Assembly (NCBI GenBank): GCA_001724275.1 | Contig: MEDZ01000020.1 | Span: 21,885-85,884 of the forward strand | Source of the DNA: Gemmatimonadetes bacterium SCN 70-22 | GTDB lineage: Bacteria; Gemmatimonadota; Gemmatimonadetes; Gemmatimonadales; Gemmatimonadaceae | Length of the DNA stretch: 64,000 nt | Reading direction: 5' to 3' | Shown here: positions 50,222 through 58,825 of the stretch, piece by piece | Layout of the letters: every line of letters starts with the position of its first letter | Position numbering within the stretch: the first letter of the stretch is position 1 | The notes under the pieces: generated by a model | Told to the model about the DNA's origin: nothing | Seen by the model: the letters and a program-made list of their open reading frames with translations, nothing else | Database searches by the model: none | Made by a program: the position numbers and the translations under genes

Positions 50222-50977
50222 CTAGTCGATCCGGTAGTCCCACAGCTTGAGCGGGAACTGGTTGGGGAGCACGACGATGTCGTCGATCCGCACGTTAGGC
50301 GGCAGCGACGCCATGAAGACGATCACGTCGGCCACCTCCTCCGAGCGCATCATGACGGCGCGCACATCGGCGGGGATGGGGGTCGCCTTCTTGTCCCATA
50401 TGGTGGTGTCGGTGGGGCCGGGGCTCACCGAGCAGACGCGCACCCCGTACCGGTGGTTCTCGGCGCGCAGCGCCTGCGTCAGCCCGGCCAGCCCGAACTT
50501 GCTGACGCCATACGGCGAGACCAGCGGCGCCGACTCGTAGCCGGAGATGGAGCCGATGTTGATGATCGTCCCGCGCCGCCGCTCGCGCATGCGCGCGGCG
50601 GCGGCGCGACAGCACAGGAACGCCCCGCGCAGGTTCACGTTGACGATGCGGTCCCACTCCTCCACCTCGTAGTCCGCCACCTCGACGGGGCGCACGGTCC
50701 CCACCCCGGCGTTGTTCACGAGGAGGGTGAGGGGCCCCAGCGTCGACTCGACGGTGTCGAAGGCGCCGGCCACCTGCCGCGGGTCGGCGACGTCGCATTC
50801 GATGGCGATTCCGTCGCCCCCCGCCTGGCGAATGACGGCCACCACCTCCTCCACGTCGCCCAGCGTGCGTGAGCACGCGGCGACACGCATCCCCGCGCGG
50901 GCAAGGGCGATCGCGGCGGCGCGACCGATCCCGCGCCCCCCGCCGGTCACGAGCGCCACGGCGCCTGGCTCGATCAT
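50222..50977 (-). CDS. Short-chain dehydrogenase/reductase
   Basis: A 251-residue SDR. VALVTGGGRGIGRAAAIALARAG is the nucleotide-binding TGxxxGxG loop, LLVNNAGVG the NNAG motif, NIGSISGYESAPLVSPYGVSKFGL carries the catalytic Ser-Tyr-Lys (YGVSK) and SPGPTDTTIWD follows. The substrate is unknown. ATG at 50977 is chosen because AGGGG lies six bases upstream; an ATG two codons earlier would leave no room for it. Confidence 0.9.
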   Translation of the reverse strand: MIEPGAVALVTGGGRGIGRAAAIALARAGMRVAACSRTLGDVEEVVAVIRQAGGDGIAIECDVADPRQVAGAFDTVESTLGPLTLLVNNAGVGTVRPVEVADYEVEEWDRIVNVNLRGAFLCCRAAAARMRERRRGTIINIGSISGYESAPLVSPYGVSKFGLAGLTQALRAENHRYGVRVCSVSPGPTDTTIWDKKATPIPADVRAVMMRSEEVADVIVFMASLPPNVRIDDIVVLPNQFPLKLWDYRID

Positions 50978-51127
50978 CTGCATCCCCTGGTCTCGGAGTC
51001 CTCGCTTCGCGCGGAGCGCGCGCCGGCAAGTATACACTTCGCGCGTGTCGGGCCGCCGCCCCCAATCCTGCACGAAATATGCTAGATTGCGGGAGCCCGA
51101 TTTCTTTCCATCTGCCCTGGAGGTGCC

Positions 51128-51373
51128 ATGTCGGCCCACGTTCCTGGCGACGCGACGGGGAGCCACGCTCCCGCCGCCGGCGCCACCGCACACATCGATC
51201 CGTCGTGGAGTGTCAACGACGTCCTCATGAAGTATCCGGCGACGATCTCCGTCTTCAACGCCTTCGGCGTGGACGCCTGCTGCGGCGGCGCGCAGTCGCT
51301 GCGTGAGGCGGCGGCCGGCGATGGGATCGACCTCGACGCGCTCGTCGCGGCGCTCGAGCAGGTGGTGTCGTGA
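51128..51373 (+). CDS. ScdA_N/DUF542-type small iron-sulphur-repair-like protein
   Basis: An 81-residue protein consisting of a short tail and one ScdA/RIC N-terminal domain: WSVNDVLMKYPATISVFNAFGVDACCGGAQSLREAA, with the conserved ACCGG Cys pair. In full RIC proteins this domain precedes a di-iron haemerythrin domain that repairs Fe-S clusters after NO or oxidative damage; here it is alone. It overlaps the downstream cupin gene by four bases (GTGA). Confidence 0.88.
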   Translation: MSAHVPGDATGSHAPAAGATAHIDPSWSVNDVLMKYPATISVFNAFGVDACCGGAQSLREAAAGDGIDLDALVAALEQVVS

Positions 51374-51714
51374 TCGTCATCGACCCGCGCGCGGCCGCGC
51401 GGGGCGCGGTCTCGGCCAAGCCGGATCGCGCGGCGACGGCGCTCGTGCACGATACCGACGACCTGCGGCTCCTGGTCTTCCGCCTGGCCCCCGGACAGGA
51501 GGTGGCGCCGCATCGCAGCCCGTCCACGGTGACGCTCACGGTCCTGGAGGGCTCGGGGATCCTGGTGGGCGAGGATGGGGAAGCCCCGGTCGACCGGCGC
51601 TGCGTGGCCGGCGACGTGGTGGCCTACGCGCCTAACGAGCTCCACGGGATGCGGGCCGACGCCGGCGAGCTGTTGCTGCTGGCGGCCATCACCCCGCGCC
51701 CGGGGACGCGCTGA
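51370..51714 (+). CDS. Cupin-domain protein paired with ScdA_N-like gene
   Basis: A 114-residue single-domain cupin: LVFRLAPGQEVAPHRSPSTV (motif 1, with one His) and VAGDVVAYAPNELHGMRADA (motif 2, with His). The metal-ligand set is reduced compared with canonical cupins. It is translationally coupled to the ScdA_N-like gene, so the pair may act together in nitrosative or oxidative stress. That role is an inference from the neighbour and from the presence of a nos cluster in the window. Confidence 0.85.
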   Translation: MIVIDPRAAARGAVSAKPDRAATALVHDTDDLRLLVFRLAPGQEVAPHRSPSTVTLTVLEGSGILVGEDGEAPVDRRCVAGDVVAYAPNELHGMRADAGELLLLAAITPRPGTR

Positions 51715-51792
51715 AGGGCGCGGGGGCGGCGCCGGCCCGCGGCGCCGCCCCCGGACGAGTCGTGGCCCGCGCCGCGAGTCGCCGAGTGCGAT

Positions 51793-52902
51793 TCAGGGGC
51801 GCGCCGGCGCCGCCAGCCGCACCACCTCACCCGTGGCGGCCGCGCGCATGATGGCGTCCTGCACCTCCACCACGTGCAGCGTGCGCTCCGCCGACGCCGG
51901 GTTGTCCAGCTCCCGGTTGCGCACCGCGGCCAGGAAATCGCGCAGCGACGCCGTGAACGCCCCCTCGATCCGCCCGTTCACCTCGGTGGCCGTCGACGGC
52001 CCCGCAAAGGTGGTGCGCGCGCTGTGCCCCGCCGTGTACAGCTCGAGCTCCCGGGTGCTCCCGCCCAGGAAGACGGCGCCGCTGGCCCCGAGGAGCTCCA
52101 GCCGGGAGTCGGCGGCCAGGGGGAAGGTGTCGGGGAGGATCCACGACGAGTGGAGCGACGCCACCGTCCCGCGCGAGAAGCGCAGCGTGGCCAGGTAGCC
52201 GTCGACACGCCCCGGAAGCGCCCGCGCGGCGCCGAGCGCGCCATGATGCGCCACGGCGGTCACGCTCACCACGTGGTCGCGCAGCCAGTGCAGGATGAGG
52301 TCGATGTCGTGCGACGACATGAAGTGGATGGGGGTCGTCTTGTCGCTCCACGCCCCGATCATCCGCTCCGGGACCCATGCCGCGTCCCAGCGGTGCGACT
52401 CGATCAACGCCGGTGCGCCGAGGCTCCCGTCGGCGAGGAGCTCCTCGATGCGGCGATGCTCGGGGAGCCAGCGCTGGCTGTAGTTGACCATCAGGACGCG
52501 CGACTTCGCCCTGGCGAGGGCCGTCATGGCGTGCGCCTCGCCGAGCGAGGTGGCGAGCGGCTTCTCCACGAGGACGTCGACCCCCGCCTCGAGGCAGGCG
52601 ACGACGGGTTCGTGGTGCAGGTGGTCGGGCGTGGCGATGCTGACGGCGCGCACTTCGCCCGAGCCGGCGGGGCCGACGGCATCCAGCATCTCGGCGACGC
52701 TGCCGAAGGCGCGCGCCTTACGAGGCGCCGCCACCGAGGCGGCGCGTGCGGGGTCGTGGTCGACCACCGCGACCAGCCGTGATTCGTCGAATTCGTCGTA
52801 TACCCGGGCGTGACGCGTGCCGAGGATTCCGGCGCCGATGACGGCGACGCCTGTCGTGTGGGTGGAAATGGTCCCCTCCGGATCCCGGCGCTGGGGGTGC
52901 AA
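51793..52902 (-). CDS. Gfo/Idh/MocA-family oxidoreductase
   Basis: A dehydrogenase of about 360 residues. The Rossmann part begins GVAVIGAGILGTRHARVYDE, VLVEKPLATSLGEAHAM carries the catalytic Lys (EKP) and SIATPDHLHHEPVV precedes it. The C-terminal sheet domain contains HFMSSHDIDLILHWLRD. The substrate is unknown, likely a sugar or cyclitol. The outer start is TTG at 52902, but a perfect GGAGGGG lies inside that reading, five bases before an ATT at 52869 that precedes the first family-like residues (ISTHTTGVAVIG). Initiation at ATT is therefore possible and no ATG or GTG is available. Confidence 0.88.
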   Translation of the reverse strand: MHPQRRDPEGTISTHTTGVAVIGAGILGTRHARVYDEFDESRLVAVVDHDPARAASVAAPRKARAFGSVAEMLDAVGPAGSGEVRAVSIATPDHLHHEPVVACLEAGVDVLVEKPLATSLGEAHAMTALARAKSRVLMVNYSQRWLPEHRRIEELLADGSLGAPALIESHRWDAAWVPERMIGAWSDKTTPIHFMSSHDIDLILHWLRDHVVSVTAVAHHGALGAARALPGRVDGYLATLRFSRGTVASLHSSWILPDTFPLAADSRLELLGASGAVFLGGSTRELELYTAGHSARTTFAGPSTATEVNGRIEGAFTASLRDFLAAVRNRELDNPASAERTLHVVEVQDAIMRAAATGEVVRLAAPARP

Positions 52903-53005
52903 GATTAGAGCGTTACCATCGGGCGGTTGCAGCCGTCTTGTTGCTGATCACACGCTCGCATTCATACCCGTTCGCCTTCGTGCTAGGGTCGCTGGATGCG
53001 AGTTG

Positions 53006-53035
53006 CCCCCGGGAGCAATCCCGGGGGTTTTTTTT
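53006..53035 (+). terminator. Intrinsic terminator on plus strand
   Basis: CCCCCGGGA-GCAA-TCCCGGGGG followed by eight T (53028-53035). No plus-strand gene ends upstream, since the neighbour at 52902 is leftward, so it may end a short RNA of unknown start. CGTCTTCT-type repeats follow. Confidence 0.8.
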
Positions 53036-53036
53036 G

Positions 53037-53068
53037 TCTCTCGTCTTCTCGTCTTCTCGTCTTCTCCC
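53037..53068. repeat. CGTCTTCT tandem octamer repeat
   Basis: Three to four tandem CGTCTTCT units between the terminator and the argJ stop, matching the repeats near 24985 and 49449 in reverse orientation. Confidence 0.65.
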
Positions 53069-54247
53069 CTATGAGGAATAATACGCCGCATTCTCCTCGA
53101 CGTACCCCTTGGTGAGGTCGCATCCGTAGGCGACGGCGGTCGCCGTCCCCACTCCCAGGTCGACGACGAGGTCGACGACCTCGCTCGCGAGCGTCGCGCG
53201 TACCGTGGCGTCGTCGAAGGCGAGTCGCATCCCTCCCTGCACCACCGGGAAGCCGTTGATCCAGGCGTCGGTGCGGTTGGCGACGACGGGGACCTCGAAG
53301 CACTTCCCGACCGCCATGAGGAGGCGCCCCACGTTGGGGTCGGCGCCGTGCACCATGGTCTTGACCAGCGGCGAGTTGACGAGCGACTTGGCCACGCGGC
53401 GCGCCTCGTCGTCGTTGCGCGCCCCGCGCACGGTGGCGCGGATGAGGTGCTCCGCCCCCTCGCCGTCGCGGGCCAGGATCTCCGTCATCCGGATGCACCC
53501 GGCGGTGAGCGCCGCCTGGAAGTCGCCCTCGTCCACGGGACCGGCGTGGCCGTTGGCGAGGATGGCGCAGGTGTCGGAGGTGCTGGTGTCGGTATCGACG
53601 GAGAGCATGTTGAACGAGACGTGCACCGCGGCGCGCAGCATCCGGTCGAGCGCCTCGGGCGAGAAGGCGGCGTCGGTGAAGATGTAGGCCAGCATCGTCG
53701 CCATGTTGGGCTCGATCATCCCCGATCCCTTCGCCACCCAGGTGATGGTGGCCTTTCCCACGCTCGCCGACAGCGCCTTGGGGTGCGTGTCGGTGGTCAT
53801 GATCCCCTCCGCGCCTAACAAGGGATCGTCTTGCAGCTCGCCGGCCATGCCCGGGACCCCGGCCTCGATCTTCTCGATGGGGAGCGGGACGCCGATGACG
53901 CCGGTCGAGCTCACGAGGACGCGGTCGGCGCTCGTCCCGAGCTCGGCGGCGGCGGCCGCCGCCATGCGGCGGGCGCGACGGACCCCCTCGTCGCCGGTGG
54001 CCACGTTGCTGCACTTGCTGTTGGCGATGACGGCGCGCAGCCGCCCGCCGCGGATCGTCTCGCGCCCGAGGATGATCGGGGCCCCGGGAAAGTGATTGCG
54101 CGTGAAGAGCGCGGCCGCGCTGCACTCCACGTCGCTGGCAAAGAGGGTGAGGTCGCGCGCGGTGGGCTTGAGGCCGACGTTGCGGGAGGCGCAGCGAAAC
54201 CCCCGCGGGAAGCGCGGGGGCTCGTGGAATGCGATCGGTTGGGTCAC
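53069..54247 (-). CDS. argJ: Bifunctional ornithine acetyltransferase/N-acetylglutamate synthase ArgJ
   Basis: A 392-residue arginine-biosynthesis enzyme that moves the acetyl group from N-acetylornithine to glutamate. VIANSKCSNVATGDEG, the VSSTGVIGVPLP block and AKGSGMIEPNMATML are conserved. The precursor cleaves itself before the Thr of the NMATML motif, which becomes the N-terminal nucleophile of the beta subunit. LVKTMVHGADPNVGRLLMAVG and the C-terminal DLTKGYVEENAAYYSS are intact. Full length, with an ATG preceded by GGTGACCC. It is divergent from the DDAH-like gene. Confidence 0.95.
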   Translation of the reverse strand: MTQPIAFHEPPRFPRGFRCASRNVGLKPTARDLTLFASDVECSAAALFTRNHFPGAPIILGRETIRGGRLRAVIANSKCSNVATGDEGVRRARRMAAAAAAELGTSADRVLVSSTGVIGVPLPIEKIEAGVPGMAGELQDDPLLGAEGIMTTDTHPKALSASVGKATITWVAKGSGMIEPNMATMLAYIFTDAAFSPEALDRMLRAAVHVSFNMLSVDTDTSTSDTCAILANGHAGPVDEGDFQAALTAGCIRMTEILARDGEGAEHLIRATVRGARNDDEARRVAKSLVNSPLVKTMVHGADPNVGRLLMAVGKCFEVPVVANRTDAWINGFPVVQGGMRLAFDDATVRATLASEVVDLVVDLGVGTATAVAYGCDLTKGYVEENAAYYSS

Positions 54248-54357
54248 GGGGAGGATGGCGCCGGAGGAGGGGAGAGGAGGGAGGGGAGAGGAGAAAGGGG
54301 GCGGTCGAAAAATCGAGGGGCGAGAGTGGCGGCGCCAGTGCGCGCTATATTCGCCCC

Positions 54358-55146
54358 ATGATCACCGCCATTACGCGACCGGTGTCGCGCTCCATCGCCC
54401 AGTGCGAGCTGACGCACGTGGCGCGCACCCCCATCGACCTCGAGATCGCCCGGCGGCAGCACGCCGAGTACGAGGCGGCGCTCGAGTCACTCGGTGTTCT
54501 CATCGTCCGGCTCCCCGAGCTCCCCGATCACCCCGACGCGGTGTTCGTCGAGGACACGGCGCTGGTCCTGGACGAGGTGGCGGTCCTCACACGCCCCGGG
54601 GCGGAGAGCCGGCGCGGGGAGGTCGACGCGATGGCCGAGGCCCTTGCCCCCTTCCGGCGCACCGTGCGCATCACCGGGGAGGCGACGCTGGACGGGGGGG
54701 ACGTGTTGCGGCTGGGGCGGACCCTCTACGTCGGGCGCTCGCGGCGCACGTCGGCCGAGGGGGTTGCCGCGCTTGGCGCGCTGGTGGCGCCGTATGGCTA
54801 TGCGGTGTGCGAGGTCCCGGTGCGGGGGGCGTTGCACCTGAAGTCGGCGGCAACGCAGGTGGGACCGGAGTGGATCCTCGTCAACCCGGAGTGGGTCGAC
54901 GCCGCGCACTTCGAGGGGTACGACGCGCTCACGGTCGATGCGGGGGAGCCGTTTGCCGCCAACGCGGTCCTGGTGAACGGGGCGGTGGTCCATTCCACCG
55001 CCTTCCCGCGCACGCAGGCCATGCTGCGCGCGCACGGGATCCGGGTGGTGGGGGTGGACGCGTCGGAGCTGGCGAAGGCCGAAGGGGGGGTGACCTGCTG
55101 CTCGCTCCTGTTCGATACGGTGGAGCCCTCGGCAGTGCTTGCCTAA
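54358..55146 (+). CDS. Dimethylargininase-like amidinohydrolase (DDAH family)
   Basis: A 262-residue guanidino-group hydrolase. Substrate-binding ITRPVSRSIAQCELTHVART is at the N-terminus. VFVEDTALVLDEVAVLTRPG gives the Glu/Asp contacts, ALHLKSAATQVG the catalytic His, and GGVTCCSLLF the nucleophilic Cys near the C-terminus. The family hydrolyses dimethylarginine or arginine-like compounds to citrulline. Position beside argJ hints at arginine metabolism but is only divergent and not operonic. Confidence 0.92.
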   Translation: MITAITRPVSRSIAQCELTHVARTPIDLEIARRQHAEYEAALESLGVLIVRLPELPDHPDAVFVEDTALVLDEVAVLTRPGAESRRGEVDAMAEALAPFRRTVRITGEATLDGGDVLRLGRTLYVGRSRRTSAEGVAALGALVAPYGYAVCEVPVRGALHLKSAATQVGPEWILVNPEWVDAAHFEGYDALTVDAGEPFAANAVLVNGAVVHSTAFPRTQAMLRAHGIRVVGVDASELAKAEGGVTCCSLLFDTVEPSAVLA

Positions 55147-55245
55147 CGACCCGTGGGCGGATGCGCCCGGGGGGCTCGGCCGGCCGGTGGCGGGGACAGG
55201 TGCCGCGGGGGGGACCGGTCGTGCGCTCGCGGGGCGAACGCGAAA

Positions 55246-55270
55246 GGGCCCGCACCGACGGTGCGGGCCC
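55246..55270. terminator. Perfect hairpin between convergent DDAH and cytochrome genes
   Basis: GGGCCCGCACC-GAC-GGTGCGGGCCC, with 11-base perfect arms. There is no T-run. It could terminate both convergent units as a stem-loop. The same GGGCCC-type stem occurs at 25021. Confidence 0.65.
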
Positions 55271-55292
55271 CGCGTCATCCGGGTGCGTGGCC

Positions 55293-55733
55293 TTACTTGT
55301 GGCCCAGCTTGTAGACGTAGGCGGTGACGGCGTGACGCTGGGTTTCGGTCATCGGGACGCCGCCGTCGGGGGGCATCATGCTCGTGAACTGCTTGGGGGT
55401 CGAGACGCCGGCCTTGACGGTGTTGTAGATCCCTTCCCAGCTCCCGTCGCTGTGGAGCCACTCGCCGTCGGTGAGGTTCGGCGCCACCGTTGCCTGGGCG
55501 CCGTCGGGGCCGTGGCACGCCTGGCACGACGTGGCGCCGATGAGGCCGTGGAAGAGCGAGTCGCCCAGGGCGAGCATCTGGGGGGTGATCGTCGCCGGGT
55601 CGAACGACAGGTTGGAGGCGGCGGTCGCGGCCGCTGCCGGCTCCGCCGCGGCGTTCTCGGCGGCGGGTTCACCTCCACCACCGCAGGCAGTGACGACGAG
55701 CGCGAGGGCGGCGACGGGGATCAAGTGACGCAT
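55293..55733 (-). CDS. Lipoprotein c-type cytochrome next to nos genes
   Basis: A 146-residue class I cytochrome c. The signal ends at a lipobox Cys (ALALVVTACGGGG). A disordered Ala/Glu linker precedes the haem motif CQACHGPDGA, and the axial Met is in TSMMPPDGG. It is membrane-anchored on the periplasmic side and could pass electrons to NosZ, as cytochromes encoded in other nos clusters do. It is about 120 bases downstream of nosY on the same strand. Confidence 0.9.
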   Translation of the reverse strand: MRHLIPVAALALVVTACGGGGEPAAENAAAEPAAAATAASNLSFDPATITPQMLALGDSLFHGLIGATSCQACHGPDGAQATVAPNLTDGEWLHSDGSWEGIYNTVKAGVSTPKQFTSMMPPDGGVPMTETQRHAVTAYVYKLGHK

Positions 55734-55851
55734 GCAGATTCCTCGATGAATGGGCGTGTTGTGGTCGTGACGGGTGGTACGGTCGTGCTCGGATGGAATG
55801 CTATAAAATTACTACAGGTATGGGGGTCGGGGAGATGCGGATACGCCTGTC

Positions 55852-56643
55852 TCAGAAGTCCCTACGCCGGAAGGCGCGGAGGGCGAAGAGCCCGGGGACG
55901 ATGGACCAGGCGGCGAGTCCGCCCAGGGCCGCGGCGATTCCCAGCGGGCTCCCGAGGACGCGCTGCATCACCGCTCCAGTATAGCCCATGAGCGCCGAAA
56001 CGTCGAACCGCAGGACGAGGAGGACGCGCGCCAGGTCGACGGGGTTGGCGAAGCTGAGGACGAGCATCGGCGTCTCCAGGGGGTAGTCCTGGAAGGTCAT
56101 GGCGACCCACAGGATGAGCCCGTCGTAGGCCACGGTCATCAGGAGCCAGACGCCTAACGCGATGCCGAGTCCCTTGAGGCGGTCGGTCACGAGGCCGGCG
56201 ATGAGGACGGCGAGCGCCCCGAAGACCGCGGTGAGGGCGCAGCCGGCCAGGAGCATCAGGGCCAGGAGCTGCAACGTCTCCGGGTCGGCGGCCCGCTGCA
56301 TGAGGACGGGGATGGTGACGCCGATGATGAAGGCGCCCCAGAGCGGGAGGATGAGCCCCGCGAACAGGCCGTGGAACAGCGTGGGGCGTGCCACCGGCTG
56401 CGAGAGGAGGAGCTCGTTGAACTCGCGCTGCCCGTGCCAGTAGATGGTGCCGAAGACGATGGTGACGAGGGGGATGATCAGGACGACGACGTTGAGGAGC
56501 GAGAGGAGGGCGCGCGGCCCCGTCCCCCCCAGGCGGAGGAGGACGTCGGTGACGGCCAGGAAGAAGATGGCGTAGGCGATGACCCACCGGTTGCGCAGCA
56601 CGTCCATGATGACGTAGCGCACGATCTTGAGGACGGTCGTCAT
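55852..56643 (-). CDS. nosY: NosY-type ABC transporter permease
   Basis: A 263-residue protein with six hydrophobic helices (WVIAYAIFFLAVTDVLLRLG, LSLLNVVVLIIPLVTIVFG, GLILPLWGAFIIGVTIPVLM and further). It belongs to the ABC-2 type found in NosY. With NosF and NosD it supplies sulphur for assembly of the CuZ [4Cu:2S] centre of NosZ. The ATG overlaps the NosF stop by four bases. Confidence 0.92.
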   Translation of the reverse strand: MTTVLKIVRYVIMDVLRNRWVIAYAIFFLAVTDVLLRLGGTGPRALLSLLNVVVLIIPLVTIVFGTIYWHGQREFNELLLSQPVARPTLFHGLFAGLILPLWGAFIIGVTIPVLMQRAADPETLQLLALMLLAGCALTAVFGALAVLIAGLVTDRLKGLGIALGVWLLMTVAYDGLILWVAMTFQDYPLETPMLVLSFANPVDLARVLLVLRFDVSALMGYTGAVMQRVLGSPLGIAAALGGLAAWSIVPGLFALRAFRRRDF

Positions 56644-57392
56644 GGCGTGGCGGGGGCGTCGGCGTGGGGTTGCACCTGTGGGGTCCTGGCCCCCTGGCGC
56701 ATGAGGTGGGCGATGGCGCGCTCGAGCGTCAGCTCGCCGGTCAGCGCCTTGAGCTCGTCCTGCGTCCCCGAGAAGCGCACCTGCCCGTCGAGGAGGAAGG
56801 CGATGCGGTCGGAGAGCTCTTCCAGCTCGCTCAGGACGTGCGAGGTGAGGATGAAGGTGCGTCCGGCCTCGCGCTCCTGGCGGATCTTGGCCTTCAGCGT
56901 TCCGCTGGAGATGGGGTCGAGTCCGGCGGTGGGCTCGTCGAGGAGGAGGAGGTCGGGGCGGAAGAGGAAGGCGAGGGCGGCATTGACGCGCTGGCGCATC
57001 CCGCCGGAGAGCACGCGGATGGGGGTGTGGAGCACGTGTCCCAGGTCGAACTCCTCGACCAGCTGCTCGTCGCGGCCGGCGGCGGCGCCGCGGATGTCGG
57101 CCAGCATGCGGAAGACGTCGTAGGCGCAGAGGTTCTCGGGGAAGCGTGCCGCCTGCGGCATGTAGCCGATGTGCGCGCGATACGCCGAGCCGCCGTCGAG
57201 GCGGTGGCCATTGATGCTGACCTCGCCCTGGTCGGCGCGGACGAGGCCGAGGAGGATCTTGTTGAAGGTCGTCTTTCCCGACGCGTTGGGGCCGATGATG
57301 GCCGTCACCTGGCCGCGGGCCACGTCGAGGTCGAGCCCCTGCAGCACCTGCAGGCGGCCATAGCGCTTCCAGACGCCGCGGGCCCTAACCAC
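56640..57392 (-). CDS. nosF: NosF-type ABC transporter ATPase
   Basis: A 250-residue ATPase. Walker A is IGPNASGKTTFNKILLG (SGKT), the signature is LSGGMRQRVNAALAF and Walker B LLLLDEPTAGLDP. The H-loop is in LTSHVLSELEEL. It powers the NosFY transporter that matures NosZ. GTG at 57392 overlaps the nosD stop, and nosY follows with a four-base overlap. Confidence 0.93.
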   Translation of the reverse strand: MVRARGVWKRYGRLQVLQGLDLDVARGQVTAIIGPNASGKTTFNKILLGLVRADQGEVSINGHRLDGGSAYRAHIGYMPQAARFPENLCAYDVFRMLADIRGAAAGRDEQLVEEFDLGHVLHTPIRVLSGGMRQRVNAALAFLFRPDLLLLDEPTAGLDPISSGTLKAKIRQEREAGRTFILTSHVLSELEELSDRIAFLLDGQVRFSGTQDELKALTGELTLERAIAHLMRQGARTPQVQPHADAPATP

Positions 57393-58761
57393 GGGGAGCC
57401 TCGGCGGGTCGCTTCATGAGGGGGCGCTCGTCGAGCAAGGTCTCGGGGGTGAGGGTGGGGATGACGCGTTCGGCGAGGTCGAGGAGGTCGACCAACAGGC
57501 TCCGCAGGAGGATCAGCGTGGGGGGCGACTGCTCCACCACGAGGGCGAACAGGCGCACCGGCGCATGGGCCACGTCGCCGATCCCGTCGCGGTCGAGGTC
57601 GTAGCCGCGGTACCGGTCCCAGTAGTTCTCCTGGAAGCGCGAGAAGTTCGCGCGGCTGTTGGTCCCGACGTCGAAGGCGTTGGACTCGAAGACGTTGCGC
57701 TCGTACTGGTTCCCCTGCGCGTTGGCCAGCGTCTTGAGTGCCCACCCGTTGCCGCGGAAGGTGTTGCCGACGACGAGGTTCCGGTTGGCGCCCTCCAGGT
57801 AGAGGCCGACCGAGTTGGACAGGAAGAGGTTCTGCTCGATGCGCGAGTCGTTGATGTCCTTGAGGAGGAGGCCGTACGCCGCGCTCCCCCAATTGTGCTC
57901 GAAGCGGTTGCGGATCATCTCGACGCGGTTGGAATACATCACCGCGATCCCGTTGGCATTGTTGCGGTAGAGGTTCCCCTCGTAGCGGCAGTCGTCGGAG
58001 AACATGAAGTGCATGCCGTAGCGGGCGCTCCGCTCCGACCGGTTGCCGACGACGCGTCCGTGCTTCACGAACTCGAAGTAGATCCCGTCGCGGTGCCCGA
58101 CGATGTCGTTGCCCAGCACCTGCACGCGCTCGCTGGACCAGATGTGGACCCCGTTGCCGGACACCGTCTGCGCGGCCTCGTGGCCGCGGATCACGTTGTC
58201 GCGCACGATGCAGTCCTGCACCTTGGCGAGGTAGATCGCGAAGAGCGTTTCCTCGAGGCGGTTCTTCTCCACCACGCAGCCGCGGGCGTCGTGCACCAGG
58301 ATCCCGGCGCGCTCGTCGACCTGGCTGGGGCCCGTGTTGCGGAGGGTGAGGCCGCGCACGGTGACGTCGTCGGCTGCAACCTCGAGGATGGTGTGCTGCC
58401 CGCTCCCGTCGAGCACCGCGCCGGCCTCGCCTTCCAGCGTCAGCGCCCGGTCGATCCGGATGAGGGGTTCGCGGTAGGTCCCCGCCCGGACGACGATGCG
58501 CTGCCCGGGGCGGGCGCGGCTCACCGCGTCGCTCACGCGGTGCAGCGGGCCGCTGGGGGAGACGACGAGGTCGGGGAGGGGGTTCCCGCCCGGCGCCCCG
58601 CGGGCGCCACCAGTCACGGCCGGTGGCTGGGACGCGCCCGGGGCGGGGACGCCCAGCTGGGCGACGAGGGCGATGACGACGATGGCTGCCACCCCCCACC
58701 AGGACGGGCGCACGCGCCGGCCCGGGTGGGCGTGGGAGCACGGGGTGAGGAGGGGACTCAC
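57385..58761 (-). CDS. nosD: NosD periplasmic copper-sulphur cluster assembly protein
   Basis: A 458-residue right-handed beta-helix protein. The N-terminus has a basic stretch and a membrane helix (WWGVAAIVVIALVAQLGVPA). The rest is parallel beta-helix coils with NosD-type repeats such as RVVGNRSERSARYGMHFMFS and GIAVMYSNRVEMIRNRFEHN. It delivers sulphur from NosFY to apo-NosZ for CuZ. GTG at 58761 is chosen, since upstream codons overlap nosL and are low-complexity. Confidence 0.93.
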   Translation of the reverse strand: MSPLLTPCSHAHPGRRVRPSWWGVAAIVVIALVAQLGVPAPGASQPPAVTGGARGAPGGNPLPDLVVSPSGPLHRVSDAVSRARPGQRIVVRAGTYREPLIRIDRALTLEGEAGAVLDGSGQHTILEVAADDVTVRGLTLRNTGPSQVDERAGILVHDARGCVVEKNRLEETLFAIYLAKVQDCIVRDNVIRGHEAAQTVSGNGVHIWSSERVQVLGNDIVGHRDGIYFEFVKHGRVVGNRSERSARYGMHFMFSDDCRYEGNLYRNNANGIAVMYSNRVEMIRNRFEHNWGSAAYGLLLKDINDSRIEQNLFLSNSVGLYLEGANRNLVVGNTFRGNGWALKTLANAQGNQYERNVFESNAFDVGTNSRANFSRFQENYWDRYRGYDLDRDGIGDVAHAPVRLFALVVEQSPPTLILLRSLLVDLLDLAERVIPTLTPETLLDERPLMKRPAEAPRG

Positions 58762-58825
58762 GACGCGCAATCTAGCTTGTGGACTTCGGAGCCGAGGGTT
58801 CCCGGGGGCGTGTCCCCCGCGGAGG

